This document shows, in pieces, positions 1 to 12,000 of a DNA stretch of 64,000 bases; the first letter of the stretch is position 1, and every line of letters starts with the position of its first letter. The position numbers were made by a program, and so were the translations under genes. The stretch is from Pomphorhynchus laevis. Taxonomy: Eukaryota; Acanthocephala; Palaeacanthocephala; Echinorhynchida; Pomphorhynchidae. The notes below the pieces were generated by a model. That model was not told the DNA's origin and made no database searches. It saw only the letters and a program-made list of their open reading frames with translations. The DNA lies in NCBI GenBank assembly GCA_012934845.2, contig WNNJ02002097.1, forward strand, positions 1 to 64,000, in the 5' to 3' direction.

Positions 1-345
1 TAACTTCTCTTAGCATCTTCAGAACATTATTAAAATTACTGTAATTTTCTGAAGATGCTAACAGAAGTTAGCGAAATATCAAAAATAATTTTTTATTGGA
101 GCTGGATCAAAGAAAGAGAAATTTTATTTGATATTTCGCTAACTTCTGTTAGCATCTTCAGAAAATTACAATTTGATAAAGAATTATTGGAGCTGGATTA
201 AAGAAAGAATGAAAATTTTATTCGATATTTCGCTAACTTCTGTTAGCATAATCAGAAAATTACAATTTGATAAAGATTTATTGGAGCTGGATCAAAGAAA
301 AGAGGAAAATTTTATTTGATATTTCGCTGCAATAATTATTTAAAT
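1..345. repeat. Foldback plus direct repeats of a short element
   Basis: The first 75 bases form an inverted repeat: TAACTTCTCTTAGCATCTTC near the start is answered by its near complement around 50-75. From about 130 the same sequence runs as direct copies roughly 93 bp apart, each containing GATATTTCGCTAACTTCTG followed by TTGGAGCTGGAT. This looks like a small foldback element that was partly tandemly duplicated. It is cut by the window edge, so its true ends are unknown. Confidence 0.6.
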
Positions 346-425
346 TTAGCATTATTTTTATTTTTAAGTTATAAATAGTATATTATACGTAGGTTCAGTT
401 TGCTGATCTGATTTATTTTAACCAT
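340..425 (+). repeat. End of the dispersed RT-element tail
   Basis: An AT-rich stretch ends in TACGTAGGTTCAGTTTGCTG, close to the terminal motif ACGTAGACTCAGTTAGCTG shared by the tail copies elsewhere in the window. Only the distal end of the tail is present. Confidence 0.4.
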
Positions 426-507
426 TTTTCTAATTAAACTTACAGAAAAGGTTAGTGAAAAAATTGCAATCTTTATTTTTTAATTTCTAAATTCTTTTTA
501 TTGTAAG

Positions 508-712
508 ATTTCTTATTGGTCTTTGGCACATGCTAACTCATGAAAATGACTGGTCAAATTATAAGTTATTTTTACAATGGCTCAATACCAAACCCTATGC
601 AATTCCGTTCTTTGGATTTATTCTTCAAAATGCTGTTACAAGTCAATATAAAGAGATGACTTCTGGACAACCATCCACAAAATCGCATAGTCAATCTTCG
701 ATTAATGAAAAA
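508..712 (+). CDS. Possible host exon, identity uncertain
   Basis: An open segment begins after a TGTAAG acceptor and runs 68 codons to a possible GTGTGC donor. Its N-terminal half reads like a folded domain, with WHMLTHENDWSNYKLFL followed by KPYAIPFFGFIL; the second half is Ser/Gln-rich and looks like a linker. The Y-K-x-x-L ... IPFFG-x-x-L spacing resembles part of a RasGEF (CDC25) catalytic domain, but the match is short and I would not name it on this alone. No neighbouring exons were found and both splice sites are weak. It could also be a relic. Confidence 0.28.
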
Positions 713-1260
713 GTGTGCATTTTAATTTGAATTATATTTAAAATTTTTAAAGTTTGAATCAATTTTAAATATTAATATCGATGTGTAATATAACTGAAAA
801 TAATACTTGAATCTAAAGTATACATTGATAAATTTAAAAGAGAGTCGAGGAATCAATGAATTAAATATTCAATTAATTAATTCTAGAACTCTTCATCAAT
901 CCTACATGATGCTCAGAGTTTATTCAACAAGTTGTGTTTCATTCTAAAAATAGGAACAAATCATACGAAATTTGAGAGACAATAAAATATATTCACTGAA
1001 AATTAACTTTTCTTAAGTAAACGATAATTATAAAATCTCGAAGCGAAGAAAGATTAGATTGCATGCTATATGTGTTTGGCTTACCTACGCTTTCTGAGTT
1101 CTGCTTATCTTAATTTGTTTAAATAATTTTAAAAAATATATTAATGTCACTAAATTGAAATAAACAAGTCACCACAATTGTTACTTTTAAAAAGAGCATT
1201 TAGAGTTTTAAAACATATTATGTTAAAATGCAATCAAATGTTATAAAGACTGTTTATAAA

Positions 1261-1298
1261 ACTGCTTTTAAATTATTATTAAATAATTTAAAAGCAGT
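1261..1298. repeat. Perfect 17-bp-arm hairpin
   Basis: ACTGCTTTTAAATTATT at 1261-1277 is followed after four bases by its exact reverse complement at 1282-1298. No gene context; one of a series of such short snap-back palindromes in this window. Confidence 0.85.
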
Positions 1299-1639
1299 AA
1301 TTTATATCCCTGATTTATGTATTAATGTATAATACATTTATATATATTTATGTATAAAAAATATATATAAAATATATATTTTGTATTTTAGTTTTGGTAT
1401 AATTAATCTTATTTTGATTTGTTATTATTCGTCTTATTAATCCTTTCTAAAATTTTTGTTTATGGATTTTTGCTCAACATGTTAATACAGCAAAATATAA
1501 TCGCAAAAGCGTGTTACGTGAATAAATCAAGTGAGCATCGTGAATATATTGAATAAATAGAAATTGAATAATTTTTTTCTATTAATAATTGATCATCTAT
1601 AATTCTTCAAAGATAATAATTAATTTTGCGATAATTTTA

Positions 1640-1755
1640 CGTTACCAGAAATTCATGTGCTACTTTATATCTCCTCCCAAGCATTAGCATCGCCATCCAA
1701 CGCGGAAATCCTGTCAGCATTTTGGCGACGGCTTCAAAGTGCAAGAACATGGTGG
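1640..1755 (+). pseudogene. C-terminal relic of an RT element
   Basis: One frame reads ISIAIQRGNPVSILATASK. This resembles the last helix (I-x-x-AIQRGNxxxxLxT) that closes RT-element proteins carrying a nuclease-like C-terminus; the better preserved relics of that type are at 15620-16700 and 44880-45500 in this window. A GTAAGT follows and makes it look like an exon, but the similarity to the element is the simpler explanation. Confidence 0.4.
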
Positions 1756-3559
1756 TAAGTCAAACGCAATTGACTACCAAGATGATGAGAATGTACAAGA
1801 ACTTTGCTTTGTACATCGTCTTTAATTAAAAATACATTACAAATTATATGTTCATCATTTACATTACAGATTTTGATAATGAATTTATAAAATATTAAAA
1901 AAAATTGTTTTGTATTTTGTTTTTCAGACTGTAAATATTAAAATCCAAGTACACAATTCAAATGTGGCTAAGAATTATGCTAAATCTTGGGAACAACGAA
2001 GTAGAAAGCTATTCAAATCCTCAAATTTTCTAGCCCAATGCACGTCTATTAAAAGATCTGTAATCAATCTTATGATCTGTCAAAGCAAAGCAAATTATAT
2101 GATCACGCATCACAGAGATGTTTGGCAATTTCTTCTAAGAACCCCTTTTTATAACTTATCGGAATTTTATCGACTGTCGAACATTATAAAGAATTAATAA
2201 ATTTTGAATGTTTTGAAAGGATTTAATAAACTTTTAGTTATTTAATGATGGCTGATTGATCTGATTGTGTTCAGATCATTTGAACATAGAAATAATTATC
2301 AAATCGTTGTACTTAATTGGTCATTAAGTACTACAAACAAATTAAAAGTTAATTACTTCTAAACGCAATTCTTTACGGTTGGTTTTTGTTTTAAAAAATG
2401 TTATTGCGATTCTTCCAGGTTTATCTCATTTACAAATTGATCTGATAAGATCTTCCTCCTAGAAATAATTACATTTATGTTTACGGAATCCATCAATTTA
2501 CATCAAGAATTAATTTTAGTCTAAATATATATGTCTTAAATAACAAACTTGTAATGTATAAGCATTACGATGCCAAATTTATTGTAATCGATGAAATTTG
2601 ACTACTTCAAAATTGAATTTACAATGAAAAGTGAAACCATTTTTTAAAATTGACTTTTAAATGTTCGTTGACTATCATTAGGAAATATTTTTAATACAAA
2701 CGATTGTCTTTTAAGTCAGTTAATGAACTATTTTGACGAGGAATTTTAAAAGTTTAATGTATTATGTACAGTCAAATGCTCTTATTCAAATACATTTATT
2801 ATTAAATATCGTTAAATAAATAATTATTTATTAATAATTATTTATCGTAAATAATTAAACATGTGAAGATAATTAGGAAATTTATTTTTAGAAGAGCCAG
2901 TTAGTAACTGTTTGAAATGTTTGAAATGACAAAGTTATATTAAAAAATATCTTTGATATCTTCAAACTGCAACAAAGCGAGCCATAGATAGTTTCATATT
3001 TTCGCACTTTTACATCCGACTATTTGACCTTTCACTTTTTAATATACTATTTTTAGATTTAAACACAGCTATATTTGTCTTAAGCATAACTATTAGACTT
3101 TTTCGCATATTTTTATACTATATCACATTCGAATGTTGATGATATGTTTTCCTTTTTGGATATTATAAATGATTGACTCATTCAATTTTGCGCAGGTAAA
3201 AGGTCTTTGCGAAATTTATTTTGACTCAGATATATTATTATAGAGGAATTGACGTAATCAAGCAATATATGTTCTTATGAGAAATGCAGACAATTCACGT
3301 ACGAATTATATAGGAAAAGGATATTGTTAGTATATTTGTATTTTTCAAAATACAGTAAGTTTATAGTAAATTGTAATTAAAATTATGGAGGATTTCTATT
3401 TTGTCTACTCGTAGATTTTAAAGATTTTAAAAAAAGATTCTGAAAGATTTTTTAAGATTTTTTGCTCTGTTTTTAATTTTTTGTGAAAATAAAATATCGT
3501 TAGCGTTTTTAAGCTTTATATGTAAAGCTTAAAAATTTTTAAGCTTTCTTAGATAAGTA

Positions 3560-3955
3560 AAAGGAGTTCAAATAGGAGGTAATATGATCGCAATTATAGC
3601 TGACTTATTTTTAAGCTTTTATAATTTGATTTTGTTCATAACTGTGTTAAAAACTAAATCTAAACTATAAATATATATGAAATATATGTTTCGATACATT
3701 GATGATATATGTGTTTTTAATTCTAATAATTTTTATTCAATAAGAGAACAAATTTATCTAGAAAGCCTTATTCTTAACAAAACCAATATTGATAACAAAG
3801 AAGGTGTATATCTAGATATAAACATTAAATTAACATTAACTAAAACTACTATTAATTTATATAGTAAAGATGACATATTTAAATTTACAAGAAGCATATT
3901 TTTGCATGAGCATTCATGCATACCATATAATATAAAAACTTTAGACATTGAATAA
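3560..3955 (+). pseudogene. RT fragment, PMGGN/YIDD family
   Basis: A partial copy of the RT best seen at 26331-27623. It starts in a decayed version of the PMGGN...ADLFL segment (AGGAGTTCAAATAGGAGG), then gives MFRYIDDICVFNSNNFY with the catalytic YIDD box. It continues through the YLDINIKLTLTKTTINLY thumb region to HEHSCIPYN. The 5' half and the 3' tail are missing, so it is a dead internal fragment. Confidence 0.8.
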
Positions 3956-3967
3956 TGAAATTTTAAT

Positions 3968-4192
3968 ATGTTTTGATATATTGATGATATATGTGTATTT
4001 TACTCTAATAATTTTTATCAAATAAGTGAACAAATTAATCCAGGTAGCCTTATTTTTAATAAATTTAATATTGATTATAAAGAAGGTATATATTTAGATA
4101 TAAACATTAAATTAACATCAATTAAAACTACTTTTAATTTATATCGTAAAGATGACATATTTAAATTTATAAAAAACGTAAAAATAAAAATA
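3968..4192 (+). pseudogene. Second RT fragment, same family
   Basis: Immediately after the previous fragment the YIDD segment starts again (DDICVFYSNNFYQISEQI in one frame) and runs to the DDIFKF motif. It is a separate, more diverged copy in the same orientation. The two may come from one tandem insertion or from two independent ones. Confidence 0.7.
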
Positions 4193-4199
4193 TGAATCG

Positions 4200-5210
4200 A
4201 AATATCAGCTTTTATGTATTGATGATATTGTATATTATGGTATATAAATGATGATAATCGAGTAGATTATCGCCACAAGTAAGTAATCGTGTTTCGTGTT
4301 GATTCAGAATATAAATCAAATATATAAAAATATTTGATATCTATAATATATAATATATATTATATTATAAAAATCAAATTATTTTGCATATGAAGCTGGA
4401 ATTCAAGTATATAATAAATTAAATTATTCTAAAATAAAATTGAAAATAGTAAAAAAATACAGAAAATTACAATTAAAAATATTCTAACATTTGAATATAA
4501 AATTTATAATATAAATTGTGAATATATAATATATATTAAAAATATTATATAGTTACACATTTATAATGACAAAATTTGTCAAATATTTAACGTTTCATTG
4601 ACTATAAAATATTTAGATATAATATTTTTATATATTTAAACTAAAATTACACATCAGACACAGCAGCAGGACAACAACTATAGATTTGAGCCTAATGATT
4701 AAAGTCTTAATGTGTTTATCTACCACTCACACATCACCTCAATTCGTCTCCGAACAAATACTTCTAATATGATTTTATAATTTTATTGTATTCTGCTGTA
4801 CACTGTTTCGTAAATTTCAACGTTTTCCATCAAAAGTGTTGCATGATAAGTAAACTTACTGTTACATCATCAACTTAATAATAATTATTGAACAACTTAA
4901 TAATTACAATTGAACTTATAATAAGCTCTCAGTAATGATATAGGATTGAAATTGATATTATTTGAATAATCAGAACTTTTCTGATTAGTCCATTCATAAA
5001 ATTGACTTTTATTTTAAATTCAATTTTAAATTTTAAGTTGATATAATTTATATAATATATTGAATAACAATTATTTCAACTTGATATGCTATTTATATCA
5101 AGTTGTTAAGATATATTATATCAACTTCTCTCTTGAAATTTTTCTTTTTGCGAAATCTTTTTATTCATAGTAGCAGAATATCAATAAATATGTAATTTAA
5201 TATGTTATTT
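4200..5210. other. AT-rich intergenic DNA, nothing recognised
   Basis: No open frame, structural RNA or clear repeat was seen here apart from general AT-richness and short simple repeats. Confidence 0.5.
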
Positions 5211-5214
5211 AATA

Positions 5215-5325
5215 CATATTAAATAACCATTATTTATAATTTTAAAAGTGTATTATTAAATTTATATTCAGCATTATTTTTTATTTATAAATAGTATAAA
5301 ATACGGGGACTCAGTTAACTTATCT
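5215..5325 (+). repeat. Decayed end of the RT-element tail
   Basis: AAATTATAAATAGTATAAAATACGGGGACTCAG-like sequence ending near 5320 matches the distal end of the tail family (AAAATACGTAGACTCAGTTA). Only the last part is present. Confidence 0.4.
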
Positions 5326-5710
5326 AATTATTATAATAAAAAATATTTTCAAGATATTAAATAATGATACATTATTTATGGAGAGTATATTATGAAATGT
5401 GCTAAAATTTACCAATAATATCTATATTGCTATTAAAAATGACACTAAATATTTACAATATTAAATATTATAATTATTAAATATTATTACAATTAACAAG
5501 TGATAACCACAAGATTCACACGTGCATTTGATTCATGATTTTATTTAATTTTTATTTTTTTATTATTATTTTTATTCATTTGTAGATTTCTCAATTATCA
5601 CTACAATTAATATTAATGATAATTAATATTATCATTAATGATAATTAATAAATAATTATTTATTTAACTAATATTTAATATTTAATTAATATTATATATT
5701 AATATTTTAG

Positions 5711-6030
5711 TTGTCGGATTCAATCAATATCAACAAGTTAATCTGGCTTTAAAATGCACAGTTCAAGTGGCGCGACAAACAGTACACACGGTCCGAACAG
5801 TCGGGAAGGTTTTTAAATTTTACAACCAATTAATAGAGTGTTACTCATTAATGCTTTCAGTTTTTGGATACGGATTCCTATCAACAGCCGTTATTACAAT
5901 CACAAGCGTTATCGGTTTAATTGTTTTCACAGTATTACCAGAAGTATATCATGACCCAGTAACAGGATTTCTAAGTAGCATGGCTGTTGGAGCCCTAAGT
6001 GCAGATGCAATTCTACATTTGCTTCCTAAT
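5711..6030 (+). CDS. ZIP transporter exon a
   Basis: Follows a TATTTTAG acceptor and begins with two bases of a split codon (VGFNQYQQVNLALKC...). It encodes the segment before TM1, then FGYGFLSTAVITITSVIG (TM1) and GFLSSMAVGALSADAILHLL (TM2). It ends CCTAAT|GTATTA in phase 0. The AxGxLxxDAxLHLxP spacing is typical of LIV-1-type ZIPs. Confidence 0.85.
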
Positions 6031-9000
6031 GTATTATTATTTAATTAAAATATTACCTAATCCCGTTTTCACTATAGGCTTTGGGATTGCATAATCATAA
6101 TGACAATGAAACGGACTCTCATAAATCCAGTGAACAAGAATCACTACATTATGTATTGATATTTTCAACTGTTCTTATAGGTAATCAACTGAAAATAGTG
6201 ACAAATGTTTATTAATGTTTACAATTAAATGTTTATTAATTTCATAACTCTAGAATTTAACATTTTTTAAATTCATTTTGCGGGTAAATTTCCTTAAATA
6301 CAATACCATATATTATGAACCTCTGTGCGTTGATTTCTCTCAAAGATAGGCAATTCTAAATTAAACATGTTTGCTTAATTTTTGCTTTACTCTTGCAACA
6401 AAATCCGTATCAATTGTTTGAGAATTATAAAACCCGGGTCTAGTTGCCGTGAAGTCGTCCATAAAACTCCGAGGGTACACTGAGAAAAAATGTAGTTATT
6501 ATCGGCTAAATAAATACTCTGGAAATTAGATTTTTGTATTCCCCAGAAAAATTTATCCCTATACTTTTATCCCGGACAACAGATTTTTAAATGTTTATGT
6601 TATTATTTTAAATGTTTATTTATTATTTTTTGTTAAAAATAATAAATAAAATTTTAAGGTTTAAAAATAATTAAAGGTGTTTACAAATAATTTAAATTAA
6701 TTATTAATTATTTTAATTATTTTAATTATTTTAAATTTTTAATAATAAAAAATTCATAATGTATTAACGAATACATGCGATTATTTGAATCTTATATTGT
6801 TTTTATCAGGCATTTTTGAAAAAAATGCCTGATATCAGGCATTATTATTTTTATCAAGCCATTATTTTCCACAAGCATTCTTGAAAAAATGCCTGTGGAA
6901 AAGGCATTTTTTGCCTTTTCAAAAGGCAAAAAATCCACCTTTTCAAAAGGTGGAAATTCACCTTTTCCACCTTTTCAAAAGGTGGAAAAGGCGAAAGCAT
7001 CTTAATCGCTGGTTTTAGAAATCGCTGGAGAAATGTTTTCTCAAATGAGAAAGTTTTGGTATTTAGGTATGTTTACTCCCAGATTTATGGCAGTTTGGAA
7101 AAATTATCCCGGTAATTTTTGCAGTTTCTATCCAAAACTCTTTGCTATTGAAAAATATATTTTAAAATTAATAAGACAAAGAGGATTGAAGAATGTAAAG
7201 AAGATAAAAGGGAGGTAAACGGGGTAAATGAGGTAAAATAGGGTAAGTGTTTCTTCTTCCTTATTATATCCAAGTATCTGGTATTTCTTCATTGTATCAA
7301 AAGTATAGGTTCTAGCGAACTGTAAAAAAATTCATTATTATTCATCTGGTTAATTGTTCCCTATGTAGAAAAACAGATCAGATGCCTGTGGAATGAATTT
7401 TCAAAAATCATGTTCTTTCTTTTAAATGATTTAAAACTAAAATAAACAGTTTGCTAAATAAAAAGTTGAGAAAGTTGACAAATAAATAATTTTTATATTA
7501 AACTTTTAAAATAAAGTCGGCAAACAGAATTTAAAAAAAATATTTCAATTTTTAATTATAATTATATAAAAATTATAATTTCATAGAAATAAAGAAAATG
7601 TCATCATTTTCAATAAGCTATTATTTTCAATTTCATCATTTTCAATAGGACTAGCAAGTTCTCCTCTGAATCAAGCAGTGAGAGGGATCTGGCACTGATG
7701 AGTCATTGTGATGACAAAACGGTATCTAATACTGTTATCGTCGTTCTTTCGCATCTGACTTAAATGATTGTTAAAGAAAAATTAGTTTCGTGTGACACGA
7801 AAATATCGTTCGATAAAATTTTTACAATTGAAATGTTAGATGACACTGCACGTTGCTTTTATCCTATCAATAAGCCAACTGCAGTCCGCAACGTTTCAGT
7901 ATTATATACCTAATCAGTGATAATCAAAAACCCATGTTTCAAGCTTTGGTCCTTTTAATGCTGGCTGAGGATCACTAGACTCGTCCGCTTTATTAACAAT
8001 TAAATTGAATTAAATACTTTATTACATTTTGCAAATTTAATTAAAATCATTTCTTATTTAAAATTAAATCAGCGTTGGTAGAGAAAAAATAAAATCATTA
8101 AACTCAAAAATAAAAATCGAATATATAACCTCTAATTCTTAGAGGTCATATATGATGACCTATAATGATGACCTCTAATTCTTATTCTGATGCAACGTCT
8201 GTTATTTATTAGTCAATTCATAAAATGACGTTTATTTTAAATTTCAATTTTTTATTTTAACTTGATTTAAATTATAAAAAATCTTATAACGATTATTTAT
8301 TTTATTATTTAATTATAAAATTTTGATTTAGCATTGTTATGTTTTGTTTAGTTTATTATTATATTAAATACGTAGACTCAGTTAGCTGATTTGATTTGTT
8401 CCACTGACATGTTATTATTGACCTGGGGACAATAATAACATTATTGACCTGTGGATTTAATTCACGATTTTACTACTTATTTTTATGATTTAAATATTAA
8501 TCGTACTGAAATTTAATTGTACAATTACACAAAGGTTTACTACCATTGCACTACTCTAGCTGAAGAAATATTCCAATATGCCAGGTTAAAAGATGACATA
8601 TTGAAAGTCAAGGTTTATAGAATTGAGTAATGAAAGCAGATGTGGTAACTAGTTTTTACTGCACAAACTTAAATAGTTAAGAACTCCTTGTCTAATATCT
8701 ATCTTTATTACTTGTTTCGCATTAATGCATAAGGTTAATACGAATTATTTTAAATGTTATTTTTGCATTAGATTTTAACATTCTAATCATAAACATAGCA
8801 ATGGTGTTTAAATGAGTACTAAAGTATAAGTTCAATTGTGTATAATTGCATTTGATTTGAATGCATTTGATTTTTCAAATGCAAATGCATTCATCGTCAG
8901 ATTGTGTATTTAAGCTGTTAAATGTTTTGATTAAGACATTTAAACAGCGTAAACACACAATCTCAATTATGAATTTGAAAACTCTTTGCGTAAATTTAAA

Positions 9001-12000
9001 TTCCTCGTTTTTCGATTTAATTCCTGCTATTGCTTCGACGAGTGTAAAATATTTCGAACTTTTCTGATCGATTAAAAGTTATAAATTTCTGCATATTCTA
9101 TTATTTAATTACTTAATAGAAATATTATAAGTTTGGTAAGCGGCACCTAATTCGACAGAACAAGTTTCACATCGATTAAAATATGATAAAATTACTATTA
9201 TTATTATAAATTTTATTTTGCAATCAGAAACGCTTGCAAATTTAATTAAAATTATTTCTTATTTAAAATTAAATCAGCGTTGGTAGAGAAAAAATAAAAT
9301 CATTAAACTCAAAAATAAAAATCGAATATACATATAATGATGTTAAAATTATTCTCGATACGGCGTGTCGAATTTTTTCATTTTGAGTTTAGAAAAATTG
9401 ATCTCTAAAATTATATTTGGTTAAAATCAACAAAGTAATTGTTGACTGAAAAAAACTTTAAATTCAGTCTCAGCTATACTCTTGATGACAACTCTTGTTT
9501 TCATTCTAAAAGCTATAATTGCAAGAGATATAATTAAATATAAAACTTACACGCGCAGCTACGAAAATTGCAATCAGAAACTCTTCCAATATTGTTACTT
9601 AAGAAATTAGTTCAGATAACTGAGTATATGTATTTTATACGATATTAAATAAAAATAAAGATAAATAATAAATAATTATTAAAGATTATATACAAATGAC
9701 CTACTTTTGATTGATTAAAAGTTATAAATCTCTACATATTCTATTATTTAATACAAATACTTAATAGAAATTTTATAAGTTTGGTAAGCGATAAAACTTA
9801 TTCGACAGCGCAATTTTCGTATTGATTAAAATATAATAAAAACAATAATATATTCTTATTGACGGAATTGGGAAGACTCAAATAGCATAAACTAAATCTA
9901 TGCTGTTGAGAATTTTGAGTCTCATCAGTAAGAGGCTGCTTCACAACTGGATTAAAGTGCAGCACTCCTAGACAGCTCATGAAGTCCTTCTAGAACAATT
10001 CATGTACTTGAAATTATAATTACACTGATAATATTATGGTAAAATGATAAAATCATTAATGATAATATCATCGATTCCATCGATTCTCACAAACACTGAA
10101 GTTAAGGTGTTATGAGAACAGTCAAACTATTTTGCCCGTTTATTTTCGGGACCAGTTAGTGTCGGGTGTCTGGACAGACATATCGAATTATTACTGTTTG
10201 TGATCAAATCAGTTAAATGAGTCTACGTATTTTATATTATATTATTAATAAATAAGAAAATTTAATTATATAATTAAATAATAAATAAATGTTAAATAAA
10301 ATTCAAATAATTAAATAAAATTAAAACATTATAAATAATTATAAATAATTAATAATTGTTATACAAGATTTTATATAACTTATAATTTTATATAAGATTT
10401 CATATAACTTATATAAAGTTAAAATTTAAATTTGAAATTTAAAATAAACGTTATTTTTATGAATTGACTAATAAATAACAGACGATGTATCATAATAAGG
10501 ATTAGAGGTCATCAGGAGGAACTGATATACTATCAGATTCCGGCCCCTATTCCTCGACCCAACACATAAGCGGAGCCACACACGTGCTAATGACGTATTT
10601 CTTCTGATGAAGGCCATCAGAGTGAACTGCTATGCTATCAGATTACGACAACTATTACTCGACCCAACATAGCAGCGGGGCCAAATATATGCTAATGATG
10701 TATTTCCTCTGATGGAATTTGATTATATAGTATCTTATTCTAATAAAAAGTATATTATTTATTATCAATCCATAAAAATTTCCCGCCAATGATTTTAAAT
10801 TTATTTTAAATATTATTGTGTTGATTTATATATTTTACTATTTTCTGCTTGATGTTATTTTTATAGTAACCTAGTTTAAAATATGCATATATTAAATTAT
10901 TTAAATGATTTTGCAGCCAATATCGTTATAAATTGTTGCAATTCTTAAAATTTCATTATTTAATGTAGTATATTTTATATTATATGGTACGCATGAATGC
11001 TCATGCAAAAATATGTATCTTGTAAATTTAAATATGTCATCTTTACGATATAAATTAATAGTAGTTTTAGTTAATGTTAATTTAATGTTCATATCTAGAT
11101 ATACACCTTCTTTATCATTAATATTGGTTGTATTTAGAATGGTTATATTTACCTGGATAAATTTATTCGCTTGTTTGATGAAACTTATTAGAGTTAACAT
11201 ATATAGTTAACTTATTATAGTTAATATCGTATAAATTAATAGTAGTTTTAATTGATGTTTAATCAGAAGCTCTTCCAATATTGTTACTTAAGAAATCAGT
11301 TCAGGTAACTGAGTATATGTATTTTATACGATATATAAATAAAAATAAAGATAAATAATAAATAATTATATAAGATTATATACAAATGACCCACTTTTCC
11401 CGCCAATTTCTATTCTGATTGAAGAAATCGGGAAGACTAAACATTATAAACTAACTCTGCTGTTTCGACCTTTGAGTCTAATCAGTATGGTTCACTTCAA
11501 TCCAGTTGTACAGAAACCCCTACTGATAAAACTTAAAAGTTGACACAGCATAGAGCCAGTTTATGCTGTTTATACTTCCCGATTCCTTCAATCAGAATAG
11601 AAATTGGCGGGAAATAAAAATAGAATAATATTTTATACAATTTATATTTATAAAGAGAGATTATGAGAATTTTGTGAACGAAAATTCTTTCGGCAATTCT
11701 TATTTATAAAGTTAAAATTTTAAATTAAAATTTAAAATAAAAGATAAGCTAATTGAGTCTACGTATTTTATATTATTTATAAATTAAAGATAATGCTAAA
11801 TAAAATTTAAATGATTAAATGATTAATAATTAAAAAGTAATAAATAATTAAAAATAATTGTTATAATATTTTATATAATTTATATCAAGTCAAAATTTAA
11901 AATTGAAATTTAAACTAAAAGTCAATTTTGACGAATTGACAATAAAAACAGACGATGTATCAGAATAAGGATTAGCTAAAATTACGATCGCAAAAAATAG

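Noticed and set aside
1910-2197. A 95-codon frame after a good-looking acceptor TTGTTTTTCAG
   Set aside because: No recognisable protein words, no convincing partner exon; the GTAAGT-ended segment before it is better explained as an RT-element relic.
10500-10700. CTGATGA words in the tail family on both strands as a hammerhead
   Set aside because: The base after CTGATGA cannot pair with the base before any GAAA in the unit or in the neighbouring satellite unit; no stem II forms.
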